Below are positions 8,567 through 16,914 of a stretch of DNA of 49,063 nucleotides, one piece after another. Position 1 is the stretch's first letter; each line of letters begins with the position of its first letter. The DNA lies in NCBI GenBank assembly GCA_026392415.1, contig JAPLCC010000023.1:1-49063 (forward strand), read 5' to 3'. The DNA comes from Propionibacteriales bacterium. Its GTDB lineage: Bacteria > Actinomycetota > Actinomycetes > Propionibacteriales > Nocardioidaceae. The position numbers and the translations under genes were made by a program. The notes under the pieces are model-generated. The model did not search any database, was not told where the DNA came from, and saw only the letters and a program-made list of their open reading frames with translations.

Positions 8567-9684
8567 GCACCGCCCTGTCATTCCTGCGCAGCGGCCGCGG
8601 CCTGCTCGCCGCTGTCGTCGTCGTCGCGCTCGTCGCAGGCGCCTTCCTGTGGACACGCGACTCCAACGCGACGATCGTGCAGGCCCGGTTCACCAGCGCC
8701 GAAGGGCTCAACGTCGGCGACGACGTCAAGGTGCTCGGCGTCCGGGTCGGAGAGATCAAGAAGATCGCGAACGACGACGAGGGCGTCCTCGTGACGCTCC
8801 AGGTCGACGCCGAGCAGCCGATCCCCGCAGACGCCCATGCGGCGATCGTCTCTCCGAGCTTGGTCAGCGGGCGCTTCGTCCAGTTCGACCCGGTCTACAC
8901 CGGGGGCGCCCGGATGCAGGACGGCGACGTCGTCGGCCTCGACCGCACGGCCGTCCCGGTGACCTTCGACGACGTGAAGCAGCAGCTCACCGACCTCGCC
9001 ACCACGCTGGGCCCGGACGACGGCAAGCAGACGGGTCCCCTCGCCGTGGCAATCACCTCGCTCGAGAAGGCACTCAAGGACGGCAACTCGACCCAGTTGC
9101 GTACATCGATAGCCGAGTTGCGCGGCGCGGCGACAGCACTGTCCGACGGCCGCTCCGACCTGTTCAGCACCATCGCGAACCTCAACACCTTCACGAAGAA
9201 CCTCGCCCTCAACGACGCGGCCGTCCGCGGCTTCACCACCGAGCTCGACGACGTCGGGGCCGTCCTGTCCGCCAACCGGACCAATCTCAGCGGAGCGCTC
9301 AAGGACCTTGCGACAGTGCTGGCCGCAACGGAGAAGTACTTCAAGAAGCACGGCGGCCGACTGACCGAGTCCGTCACCGACCTGAACACGTTGTCCGCCA
9401 TCCTCGCCGACCGGTCCAACGAGCTGGCCGGGGTGCTCCACCTGGCGCCCCACGCCCTGATCGGGCTCTCGAACACGGTCCAGGACCAGGCCATCACCGG
9501 CCGGGCGACGGCCACGAACTTCGACAGCATCTCGCAGCTCCTTTGCGGTGCGGTGCTCGGTGCCGGTGGCACGAGCGAGGACTGCATCAACGCTCTCGAC
9601 CCGTTGCTCGGACTGCTCGGCGTCCTGCCCGGCGGCGAGACCGGCGGGCTGCCGCTGGTCGGCGGAACGGGAGGCACCGAATGA
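8563..9684 (+). CDS. mceD: Mce-family protein D (MlaD domain)
   Basis: 373 residues starting in an ATGA overlap with mceC. Anchor GLLAAVVVVALVAGAFLW, MlaD domain with GLNVGDDVKVLGVRVGEIK, then a helical needle segment and a glycine/leucine-rich C-terminus with two cysteines (LLCGAVLG, EDCINALD). Translationally coupled to mceE through another ATGA overlap. Confidence 0.92.
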   Translation: MSTALSFLRSGRGLLAAVVVVALVAGAFLWTRDSNATIVQARFTSAEGLNVGDDVKVLGVRVGEIKKIANDDEGVLVTLQVDAEQPIPADAHAAIVSPSLVSGRFVQFDPVYTGGARMQDGDVVGLDRTAVPVTFDDVKQQLTDLATTLGPDDGKQTGPLAVAITSLEKALKDGNSTQLRTSIAELRGAATALSDGRSDLFSTIANLNTFTKNLALNDAAVRGFTTELDDVGAVLSANRTNLSGALKDLATVLAATEKYFKKHGGRLTESVTDLNTLSAILADRSNELAGVLHLAPHALIGLSNTVQDQAITGRATATNFDSISQLLCGAVLGAGGTSEDCINALDPLLGLLGVLPGGETGGLPLVGGTGGTE

Positions 9685-10925
9685 GCACCCACATCCGACA
9701 CCGCCTCGCACCGGCCCTGGTGCTGGCAGCCCTGGTCAGCTCCGCCTGCGCCATCCAGCCCAACGACAACACGCTGCCCGGTCAGGTGGCCGTCGGGGAC
9801 GACGGGTACACCGTCCAGGTGCACTTCGACCAGATCGAGAACCTGGTCCCCAACTCGACGGTCCTCAAGGACAACGTCGTGATCGGCACCGTCGCGAAGA
9901 TCGAGGTCGAGGACTGGGAAGCCGTCGTCGAGATGCGGCTGCTCGACGACGTCCCGTTGCCCTCGAACGTGGTGTTCGCCGTCGGCCAGAAGACCCTCCT
10001 CGGCGCCCAGTACGTCGACGTGTCGATCCCGGGCGCAGCCGACGGGGCCGCCGCCGAGCGACTCGCCGTCGCCTCGACCGCGACACCCACCGGGGACCTT
10101 CTCCGGGACGGCGACGTGATCGGCGTCGAGCAGACCGGCACCTACCCGGCGACCGAGCAGGTGCTCGGTGCCGTGGCCCTGCTCCTCAACAACGGTGGCC
10201 TCTCCCAGATCAGCACCATCACCGGTGAGCTCTCGACCGCGCTGCGGGACCGGGTCCCCGACACCAAGGGTCTGATCCGTCGCGCGAACGACCTGCTCGC
10301 CGTACTCGACGCGAACCGGGGCGAGATCGTCTCCGCACTGGAGTCGATGGACGAGCTGACGGCCGGACTCCGGGAGGACCGCACCGCCATCGCCACCGCG
10401 ATCGACAGGATCTCTCCCGGGCTCAAGACGCTCGAGGAGGAACGTGCCAGGTTGGTCAAGGCGGTCACCACGACCGGCCGGACCGGCGACCGTGCCGTGA
10501 AGGTCGTGCGGGCCAGCGAGACCGCACTGCTCGCCAACCTGGACTCGCTCGGGCCGATCCTGACCAACCTCGGCAAGGTCAGCAAGACCCTCCCGGAGGC
10601 GCTGAAGATCGGCCTGACGATCCCGTTCCCGGTGATGACCACCCGCAACGCGGTCAAGGGCGACTACGCCAACCTGTTCGCCACCCTCGATCTGCGCAGC
10701 GGCAGCCTGGTCGACAGCTGGCTCGGCGGCATGCCCCCCGCCCTCCAGGCCGGGGACCCCGTCCAGGACCCGCTGACACCATCCACCACGGACAAGGCTG
10801 AGACCGGTGACACCGGCGAGGACGACGGCCCCACGGCGGACCCGTCCGATGACGTCCCCCCGACGCCCGACCCGGCCCCGCAACCCCGACCCGGCTGCCT
10901 GCTCCAGTTGCTAGGACTCTGCTGA
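9681..10925 (+). CDS. mceE: Mce-family protein E, lipoprotein (LprN-like position)
   Basis: 414 residues from ATG 9681; much longer in-frame openings upstream are spurious because they overlap mceD. The N-terminus is a lipoprotein-type signal (APALVLAALVSSAC), with serine rather than leucine at the -3 position, so the lipobox is slightly atypical. The MlaD domain contains LVPNSTVLKDNVVIGTVAKI. In known operons the fifth Mce protein is the lipoprotein. The C-terminus is acidic and proline-rich and ends with a small cysteine pair, GCLLQLLGLC. Confidence 0.9.
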   Translation: MSTHIRHRLAPALVLAALVSSACAIQPNDNTLPGQVAVGDDGYTVQVHFDQIENLVPNSTVLKDNVVIGTVAKIEVEDWEAVVEMRLLDDVPLPSNVVFAVGQKTLLGAQYVDVSIPGAADGAAAERLAVASTATPTGDLLRDGDVIGVEQTGTYPATEQVLGAVALLLNNGGLSQISTITGELSTALRDRVPDTKGLIRRANDLLAVLDANRGEIVSALESMDELTAGLREDRTAIATAIDRISPGLKTLEEERARLVKAVTTTGRTGDRAVKVVRASETALLANLDSLGPILTNLGKVSKTLPEALKIGLTIPFPVMTTRNAVKGDYANLFATLDLRSGSLVDSWLGGMPPALQAGDPVQDPLTPSTTDKAETGDTGEDDGPTADPSDDVPPTPDPAPQPRPGCLLQLLGLC

Positions 10926-12259
10926 TGCTCCTGACGCCCCTGATCAAACGCCAGCTGCGCATCTTCGCCGTCCTCGCATCGGTGGCGCTGGGCCTCGCGT
11001 TCTTCAACTACGCCAAGGTCCCGTCGATGGTGGGCATCGGCGTGTACGACGTCACGGTCGACTTCGCCGACGCCAGTGGGCTCTACCCGAAGGCCACCGT
11101 CACCTACCGCGGCGTCGGGGTCGGCATCGTCTCCGACCTCGAGGTCCGCGACAACGGCGCGATCGCCACCCTGCGCATCGACAACGACGCCGACATCCCT
11201 GCCGGATCGAAGGCCGAGCTGCACAGCACCTCCGCCATCGGTGAGCAGTACGTCGACCTGGTGCCGCCCGCCGACGCGAAGGGCAAGGGCCCGTTCCTCG
11301 CGCACGATGCGAAGATCCCGCGGGAGCGCGCCATCGAGATGCCTCAGATCACACCCGTCCTGGACTCGGTGAACCGGCTGCTCGAGTCGGTGCCGAGGAC
11401 CGAGACCCAGCGGGTCCTCGACCAGATCGATGACGGCCTCGGTGGCTCCGGTCCCGAGCTCAACGAACTGGTCTCGTCGGCCGGTTCCCTCCTGACCGAG
11501 GCGCAGTCACAGATCGACGCGACGACCTCGTTGATCGCCGCCCTGGAGCCGGTCCTCGGCACCCAGCAGGACCTCGGCCCGTCGACTCGTGCCTACGCCG
11601 AGTCGCTGGACGAGGTCACCGCTGCACTGGCCAGGGACAACAGCGCCGACCTGCGCGCCCTGCTGAAGTCGGCACCGGGAGGCCTCGACGCCGCGACCGC
11701 GACGGTCACCGATCTCCAGCCGACGCTGCCCATGCTGCTCGCCAACCTCACCACCACCGCGCAGGTGCTCAACACCTACCTGCCGGAGCTCCGGCAGACG
11801 CTGGTCGTCTATCCCTCGACCCTCGCCCGGCTGCAGTCAGCGGTGAACCCGCGCGCCGAGGAGGGCGACGTCCAGCTCGACCTGCGCGCTGCGTTCAACA
11901 ACCCGCCGTCGTGCCTGTCCGGCTACCTGACGCCGAAGGAACGGCGCAGTCCCCGTGTCACCGAGACCCGCAAGGTCGACGTCCTCGCGCACTGTGAGCT
12001 CGCACCCGACAACCCGACCGCGGTCCGCGGGGCACGCAACCTGCCGTGCCCCGACGGCACGGGCCGTGGGCCGCTGCCGGCCGCGTGCGGCCTGACGTTC
12101 CGTGGCGGCGTGTGGCCGGACTCGAGCGGCACGGTGGCCTACGACCTGGCCGTCGGCCGGGGCGACGACACCACGGCGCTCGACCTGACCGACGGTGACA
12201 AGTCTGAAGGAGACGAACTGTGGAAGATCCTCGTCCTCGCACCCCTGGCAGCGCGCTGA
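10925..12259 (+). CDS. mceF: Mce-family protein F (MlaD domain)
   Basis: 444 residues beginning in a TGATG junction with mceE. N-terminal anchor LRIFAVLASVALGLAFFNY, MlaD domain with GLYPKATVTYRGVGVGIVSD, long helical region, and a C-terminal domain with a cluster of cysteines (PPSCLSGYL, LAHCELA, LPCPDG, AACGLTF) likely to form disulfides outside the membrane. This completes the six-subunit set. Confidence 0.92.
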   Translation: MLLTPLIKRQLRIFAVLASVALGLAFFNYAKVPSMVGIGVYDVTVDFADASGLYPKATVTYRGVGVGIVSDLEVRDNGAIATLRIDNDADIPAGSKAELHSTSAIGEQYVDLVPPADAKGKGPFLAHDAKIPRERAIEMPQITPVLDSVNRLLESVPRTETQRVLDQIDDGLGGSGPELNELVSSAGSLLTEAQSQIDATTSLIAALEPVLGTQQDLGPSTRAYAESLDEVTAALARDNSADLRALLKSAPGGLDAATATVTDLQPTLPMLLANLTTTAQVLNTYLPELRQTLVVYPSTLARLQSAVNPRAEEGDVQLDLRAAFNNPPSCLSGYLTPKERRSPRVTETRKVDVLAHCELAPDNPTAVRGARNLPCPDGTGRGPLPAACGLTFRGGVWPDSSGTVAYDLAVGRGDDTTALDLTDGDKSEGDELWKILVLAPLAAR

Positions 12260-12753
12260 TGTCGCGCCCGACCGCACACCTGACCTGGCGATCCGGCGCC
12301 GTGCTCCTGGTTGTCACCGCTTTGCTGGCTTTCTCGGGCGAGCGGGCGCTCGCGTGGCAGGGCGAGCGGGCACGCGTCTCCGACGAGAAGGCGGTCTCGG
12401 CCGCAGCGACCGCCGAGGTGGAAGGGCTGATCGACATCAGTGGTTCCACGTCGAAGACCGACATGGCCGAGCTGCTCGACGGCGCGACTGCCGGCTTCCG
12501 CAGCGAGCTCGAGGCGCAGGCCGACCGGCTGCAGAAGGCACTGGCCGACAACGCGGTCAAGGCAACTGGCGAGGCAGTGTCGACCGGTGTCGTGAAGCTC
12601 GCTGACGAGCGCGCCACCGTGATCGTGGCGGCGGTCGGCACCGTCGCCAACAAGTCGACCAAGGACGCCGAGCCCCGCAACTACCGGCTGCAGGTCGACC
12701 TGCAGAAGGTCGACGGCGCGTGGCTCGTCTCAGGACTGGAGTTCGTCGCATGA
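12220..12753 (+). CDS. Mce-associated membrane protein 1
   Basis: 177 residues from GTG 12220, or 164 from ATG 12259. I favour GTG 12220 because AAGGAGA at 12207-12213 is placed ideally before it, although this means a 40-base overlap with mceF; ATG 12259 would instead give the one-base overlap seen elsewhere in the operon. A short cytoplasmic N-terminus precedes one membrane helix (GAVLLVVTALLAF) and an alpha/beta domain of the NTF2-like Mas type. Such proteins follow mceF in many actinobacterial operons and are thought to stabilise the transporter. Confidence 0.85.
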   Translation: MEDPRPRTPGSALMSRPTAHLTWRSGAVLLVVTALLAFSGERALAWQGERARVSDEKAVSAAATAEVEGLIDISGSTSKTDMAELLDGATAGFRSELEAQADRLQKALADNAVKATGEAVSTGVVKLADERATVIVAAVGTVANKSTKDAEPRNYRLQVDLQKVDGAWLVSGLEFVA

Positions 12754-13283
12754 GCGCTGTCGTGGAAACAGACGTCACCGTCGAGATCGTCGACGTCGCG
12801 TCCCGTATGCCGACCTCGCGCGCTCGCCTGTACGCGGCGGTCGCGCTGGTGCTCGCCGTGGCAGCGGCAGCGTTCACCGGGCTGCAGGCACACGGCGCCA
12901 CCGCGACGGCCGACGCCCGCGCCGAGGCCCTGGCCGCCGCGAAGACGCGGGTGCCGGAGCTGCTGAGCTACGAGAACGCCACACTCGAGGACGACCTCGC
13001 GCGGGCGATCGACCAGACGACGGGCGAGTTCACCGACGACTACCGCACGATCCTCACCGACGTCGTCACCCCGGCCGCCACCGAGCGCAAGATCAGCACG
13101 TCCGCATCGGTCAGCGCCGCGGGAGTCGTGTCCGGCGGCCGGGACGAGGTCGTCGTACTGCTGTTCCTGACGCAGACCACGACCGCGGCCAAGGCGGGCA
13201 CTTCGGTCTCCGGCAGCCGGGTCGAGGTCACCATGGCTCGCATCGGCGACACGTGGAAGGTCGCCGGGCTGGAGCCGGTCTGA
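12750..13283 (+). CDS. Mce-associated membrane protein 2
   Basis: 177 residues from ATG 12750, overlapping the preceding stop by ATGA. One membrane helix (LYAAVALVLAVAAAAFTG) and a Mas-type extracytoplasmic domain ending VTMARIGDTWKVAGLEPV, which closely echoes the end of its neighbour (VDGAWLVSGLEFVA), so the two are paralogues. Last gene of the mce operon; it ends three bases from the convergent zinc-ribbon gene, with no room for an independent terminator. Confidence 0.88.
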   Translation: MSAVVETDVTVEIVDVASRMPTSRARLYAAVALVLAVAAAAFTGLQAHGATATADARAEALAAAKTRVPELLSYENATLEDDLARAIDQTTGEFTDDYRTILTDVVTPAATERKISTSASVSAAGVVSGGRDEVVVLLFLTQTTTAAKAGTSVSGSRVEVTMARIGDTWKVAGLEPV

Positions 13284-13286
13284 CGG

Positions 13287-13574
13287 CTACTCGGGCAGCG
13301 GCTGCTCCGGCACCGGCTGCCCGGCGAGCGGGTCGACGGGCAGGTCGGCCGGGTTGACCTGGTCCATCGGCACCCACTGGTGCGCGCCGCCCATGAAGGT
13401 GTGCACGAAGCCGCAGCGCACACAGATGACGCCGTCGGCCGACTTGTTCAGCCAGTCGAGATCGAAGAACGTCATGCCCGTCGTGGTCATCTTGATCTCG
13501 CGCTGGGCGAAGACGATGCCCTCACAGATCTGACAGGACATGAACTTCTGCGTCGGCAGGATGTAGACGTGCAT
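13287..13574 (-). CDS. Small protein with two CxxC knuckles (zinc-ribbon-like), function unknown
   Basis: 95 residues from ATG 13574, preceded by a GGGAGG ribosome site. It has CQIC at residues 14-17 and CVRC at 51-54, a spacing that fits a four-cysteine zinc site, then an acidic, proline-rich tail with repeated PVPEQPLPE-type sequence. I do not recognise a named family. It follows a tiny membrane protein by 17 bases and a HelD-type motor gene upstream of that, so the three are likely co-transcribed. Confidence 0.75.
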   Translation of the reverse strand: MHVYILPTQKFMSCQICEGIVFAQREIKMTTTGMTFFDLDWLNKSADGVICVRCGFVHTFMGGAHQWVPMDQVNPADLPVDPLAGQPVPEQPLPE

Positions 13575-13591
13575 GCAGGTCCTCCCAGGGC

Positions 13592-13813
13592 TCAGCGCAG
13601 CAGGAAAAGCACGGTCATCAGTGCCGGGGTCAGGAACGCAACCAGCAGCACCCACGCCACGACCCGGTGCGAGAGCTTGGTGCTGTCGAGGGCGCCGGCG
13701 AACTCCAGCATCGCGCCGTCGGGCACGTTGGCGTTCAGGCCCATCCGCCGGGCATCGGCCGGGATGTGCCCGGCAGGCGACCATGGCTGCGGCTCGTCGT
13801 CCCTGGGATCCAT
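13592..13813 (-). CDS. Small single-pass membrane protein, function unknown
   Basis: 73 residues from ATG 13813. The N-terminal 45 residues are soluble; the C-terminus is one hydrophobic helix (VVAWVLLVAFLTPALMTVLFLL) with almost nothing after it, so it looks tail-anchored. Compact spacing (19 bases after the motor gene, 17 before the zinc-ribbon gene) and normal codon use support it being real. No family recognised. Confidence 0.65.
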   Translation of the reverse strand: MDPRDDEPQPWSPAGHIPADARRMGLNANVPDGAMLEFAGALDSTKLSHRVVAWVLLVAFLTPALMTVLFLLR

Positions 13814-13832
13814 GCCGAGATCGTACGGCGGC

Positions 13833-16115
13833 TCAGGTGATCGTGGTCAGCAACTGCGTCGCCCGCGTCAGGACGACGTAGAGGGTGGCCCGTCCGGTGG
13901 CAGACTCGTCCTCGATCTCCTGCGGGCGCACCACCACGATGCCGTCGAACTCGAGGCCCTTGGTGTCGAGTCCGGTGAGGACGACGACCCGGTCCTCGCC
14001 CGACGGCGCGACCGAGGAGTCGACGGCTGCCCGCGCCCCGGCGGCGTCGGCCTCCAGCTCCGGCCAGGAGGCCAGCCACGCATTGACCTCGGATCGGCGG
14101 GCGACGGGAACGACGATGCCGACCGTGCCGGACACCGCACCGGCGAGCTCGAGCACCGCCTCGCGGGTGGCGGCCTCCAGGTCACTGGTGGCCGACCCGG
14201 CGCCGAGCACGATCTCCTTCGGCTCCGCCCCGGTGCGGCGTACGGCGTCGGGGAGGTCGGCGTTGAGCCCGACCCGGTCGGCGTAGGCCGCGGCGTGGGC
14301 GTAGATCTCGGAGGAGTTGCGGTAGTTGGTCGACAGGTGGAACTCGTGGAGGACCTTGCGCTCCAGCGCCTCGGCGCGCGCCTTGGCCGCCTCGGCCGGC
14401 TCCGGCCACGACGACTGGGCCGGGTCGCCGACGATCGTCCACGACGCGGTGCGGCCGCGTCGACCGACCATCCGCCACTGCATGGGCGTCAGGTCCTGCG
14501 CCTCGTCGATGAGGACGTGGGCGTAGAGGTCGTCGTCGATGCTGCTCGTCGGCGGCGACCAGGGACGGCCGGACGGGGCGTACTCCCGCTCGGAGGCCGT
14601 CATCAGCTCCTGGATGTTCACGCCGCCCTCGATCAGGTGCATCGGGTCGTCGCGCTCGTCGTCGGCCTTCTGCGGCAGGTCGCCGAGCGCGTAGCGCAGC
14701 TCGTCGAGCAGCGGCACGTCCTCGATCGAGATCTGGTGGCTGATCGCCCGGCGCGGGTCGAGCTCGCTCCACGACTTCGCCAGCAGGCGCTGCTCCTCAG
14801 GGCCGAGCAACCCCTCGGAGACGCGCGAGAGGAACTCGGGGTCACGCAGCCAGCACAGCACCGTCGGCGCGTCGAGCGGCGGCCACCACCCGAGCGCGAA
14901 GTCGAGGAAGTCCTGGTTGGACAGCATGTCCTCGTTGAACTTCTCGCGGCCGTGCTCGCGGCCGCGCTCACCGCGGACCTGGCGCCACAGGGCGTCGAGC
15001 AGGGCATGCGAGACGCGCGGCAGCTGCTTGTTGCGCAGGCCCTGCGACATCAGCTGCCGGCGGATCTGGCCGAGGCGACCGCGGTCGAGGACGAGCCGGT
15101 CGTCGCGGAAGAACACCCGGAACTCGGTGGGACCGCCGGGCGCCTGCTGGCGCGCCACGCGACGCATCAACTCGGCCATCCGCGCCGAGCCCTTGATGTC
15201 GGCGACCGCGGGCTCGTCGTGTCGGGTCGCGCGCACGTCGTTGACGACCTCGCCGAGGCTGCGCAGCGCGACCGCCGTCTCGCCGAGCGACGGCAGCACC
15301 CGCTCGATGTAGCGCATGAAGACGCCCGACGGGCCGACGACGAGGACGCCGCCGCGCTCGTAGCGCTGGCGCTCGTTGTAGAGGAGGTACGCCGCCCGGT
15401 GCAGCGCCACGACGGTCTTGCCCGTGCCGGGGCCACCGGAGATCGAGACGACACCGCGCGAAGGCGCACGGATCGCCTTGTCCTGCTCGGCCTGGATGGT
15501 GGCCACGATGGAGTGCATCGAGCGGTCCCGGGCGCGCGAGAGCTGGGCCATCAGCGCACCTTCGCCGACGATCGGCAGCTCGCGACCGGTGGCCTCCGCG
15601 GTGGCGAGCGCCTCGGCGTCCAGCAGCTCGTCCTCGACGCCGATCACCCGGCGGGCAGTGCTGCGCAGCACGCGGCGGCGGATGACGCTCTGCGGCTCGG
15701 CCGCGGTGGCCTGGTAGAACACCGCGGCAGCCGGCGCCCGCCAGTCGATCAGCAGGGAGTCGCGGTTCTCGTCGCGCAGGCCGATGCGGCCGACGTAGCG
15801 CGGCGCCGGGTCCAGTGCGGCGACCATGTCGAGCCGGCCGAAGACCAGTCCTTCGTGGGCCGCGTCGAGCTGGGCGATCCGCTTCGCTGCCTGGAACACC
15901 ATCGCGTCGCGCTCCACGAGGCCACCCTCGTGACCGAGTTTGCCGCGCGCATGGCCTTCCTGGGCGATCTCCTGGGCGGCCTTGCCGGCCTCTTCCAGCT
16001 GCCGATAGACCCGGTCGACGAAGGCCTGTTCAGACGCGACCTCGCGCTCCACCAGTTCGTCTGCCACCGACGTGACCCCTACCGTCCGCATTCCGTCCGA
16101 CAACGCTGCCCCCAC
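13833..16115 (-). CDS. HelD/HelR-type superfamily 1 ATPase, RNA polymerase recycling motor
   Basis: About 760 residues. An N-terminal helical hairpin-like segment rich in E/Q/R precedes a UvrD-like ATPase: Walker A GGPGTGKT at residues 227-234, DEAQD (Walker B), LSTNYRNSSEIYAHA and a C-terminal GLEFDGIVVV motif. The segment YVGRIGLRDENRDSLLIDWRAP is characteristic of actinobacterial HelD/HelR, which dislodges RNA polymerase from DNA and, in HelR, rifamycin from polymerase. The start may be GTG 16115, ATG 16091 or GTG 16067; the last has AGGGG upstream and lies at the start of the conserved sequence. A GGGGCTTGC sequence lies just upstream. Whether it is HelD or HelR cannot be settled here. 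Confidence 0.88.
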   Translation of the reverse strand: MGAALSDGMRTVGVTSVADELVEREVASEQAFVDRVYRQLEEAGKAAQEIAQEGHARGKLGHEGGLVERDAMVFQAAKRIAQLDAAHEGLVFGRLDMVAALDPAPRYVGRIGLRDENRDSLLIDWRAPAAAVFYQATAAEPQSVIRRRVLRSTARRVIGVEDELLDAEALATAEATGRELPIVGEGALMAQLSRARDRSMHSIVATIQAEQDKAIRAPSRGVVSISGGPGTGKTVVALHRAAYLLYNERQRYERGGVLVVGPSGVFMRYIERVLPSLGETAVALRSLGEVVNDVRATRHDEPAVADIKGSARMAELMRRVARQQAPGGPTEFRVFFRDDRLVLDRGRLGQIRRQLMSQGLRNKQLPRVSHALLDALWRQVRGERGREHGREKFNEDMLSNQDFLDFALGWWPPLDAPTVLCWLRDPEFLSRVSEGLLGPEEQRLLAKSWSELDPRRAISHQISIEDVPLLDELRYALGDLPQKADDERDDPMHLIEGGVNIQELMTASEREYAPSGRPWSPPTSSIDDDLYAHVLIDEAQDLTPMQWRMVGRRGRTASWTIVGDPAQSSWPEPAEAAKARAEALERKVLHEFHLSTNYRNSSEIYAHAAAYADRVGLNADLPDAVRRTGAEPKEIVLGAGSATSDLEAATREAVLELAGAVSGTVGIVVPVARRSEVNAWLASWPELEADAAGARAAVDSSVAPSGEDRVVVLTGLDTKGLEFDGIVVVRPQEIEDESATGRATLYVVLTRATQLLTTIT

Positions 16116-16194
16116 GGGAGCGGCAAGCCCCCAACTCTACAGGGCACGAATGGTGCTTGAATGGCGGCAGGCTCGCACACCTGAGGGGGGTCCG

Positions 16195-16821
16195 ATGAGT
16201 ACGACGCCCGCGGCACCGCCGCGAAAACTGAACCGGCGCGGCGTGGCCGCTCGGGAGAAGTTGCTGTCCACCGCGGTCGAGATGCTCGGCACCGGGAAGC
16301 CCGAGGCAGTGTCGATCAACCTCGTCGCCCGCGAGGCCGGTCTGAGCTGGGGATCGGTGCAGAACTTGTTCACCGACTCCGACGGGTTCTGGTCGGCCGT
16401 GGTCGGCCGCATCCACACCGGGACGCCCGACCTGTGGCCAGCCCCCGAGAGCGACACGATCGCGGGCCGGATCACCGAGGTCGCCGAGCTGTACCGACGA
16501 GTCCTCGCTTCGCCGTACGCCGTCGCCGTGGACACGATCCGCATGGGACTTCCGCGGCCGCGGCAGGTGCTTGCGCTGACGCACCCCCTCACGGCCGAGG
16601 CACTCGACCGACTGGAGAACGACTGGGCGCAGGAGTTCGTCAACTTCTTCGACGGCGTGCGCGACCAGGCCCCCGACGAGCAGCGGTTCCTGGAGGTGGC
16701 CTGGGCGCTGCCCATCGCGCTGCACGGGCTCCAGTCGCACCTGAACAACGGCGCCGCGGTCGACGCCGACGCTGTCTACCGCACCCTGGTCATCTCGATG
16801 ACGGCGTATCTCGGCGGCTGA
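16195..16821 (+). CDS. TetR-family transcriptional regulator
   Basis: 208 residues from ATG 16195, preceded by GAGGGGGG; a longer frame upstream overlaps the divergent motor gene and is rejected. The N-terminal domain (VAAREKLLSTAVEML, then LVAREAGLSWGSVQNLFTDS) is a TetR helix-turn-helix, and the remainder is a helical ligand domain. It is divergent from the HelD-type gene and may regulate it, but no operator is obvious in the 79 bases between them. Ligand unknown. Confidence 0.85.
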   Translation: MSTTPAAPPRKLNRRGVAAREKLLSTAVEMLGTGKPEAVSINLVAREAGLSWGSVQNLFTDSDGFWSAVVGRIHTGTPDLWPAPESDTIAGRITEVAELYRRVLASPYAVAVDTIRMGLPRPRQVLALTHPLTAEALDRLENDWAQEFVNFFDGVRDQAPDEQRFLEVAWALPIALHGLQSHLNNGAAVDADAVYRTLVISMTAYLGG

Positions 16822-16844
16822 GGCGCCGGGGTAGGGGTACACCA

Positions 16845-16876
16845 AGGTCCCACCCCGTCGAGACGGGGTGGGACCT
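16845..16876. terminator. Perfect hairpin terminator between convergent genes
   Basis: AGGTCCCACCCCGT (16845-16858), loop CGAG, then ACGGGGTGGGACCT (16863-16876): a perfect 14-bp stem. It sits between the TetR gene and the convergent 1656-residue protein gene. There is no T-tract, as is common in high-GC Actinobacteria; it can act in both directions. Confidence 0.85.
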
Positions 16877-16914
16877 GGCGTGACCGATGCAGAGGCGGGC
16901 TCCCCCGCTCGCTG

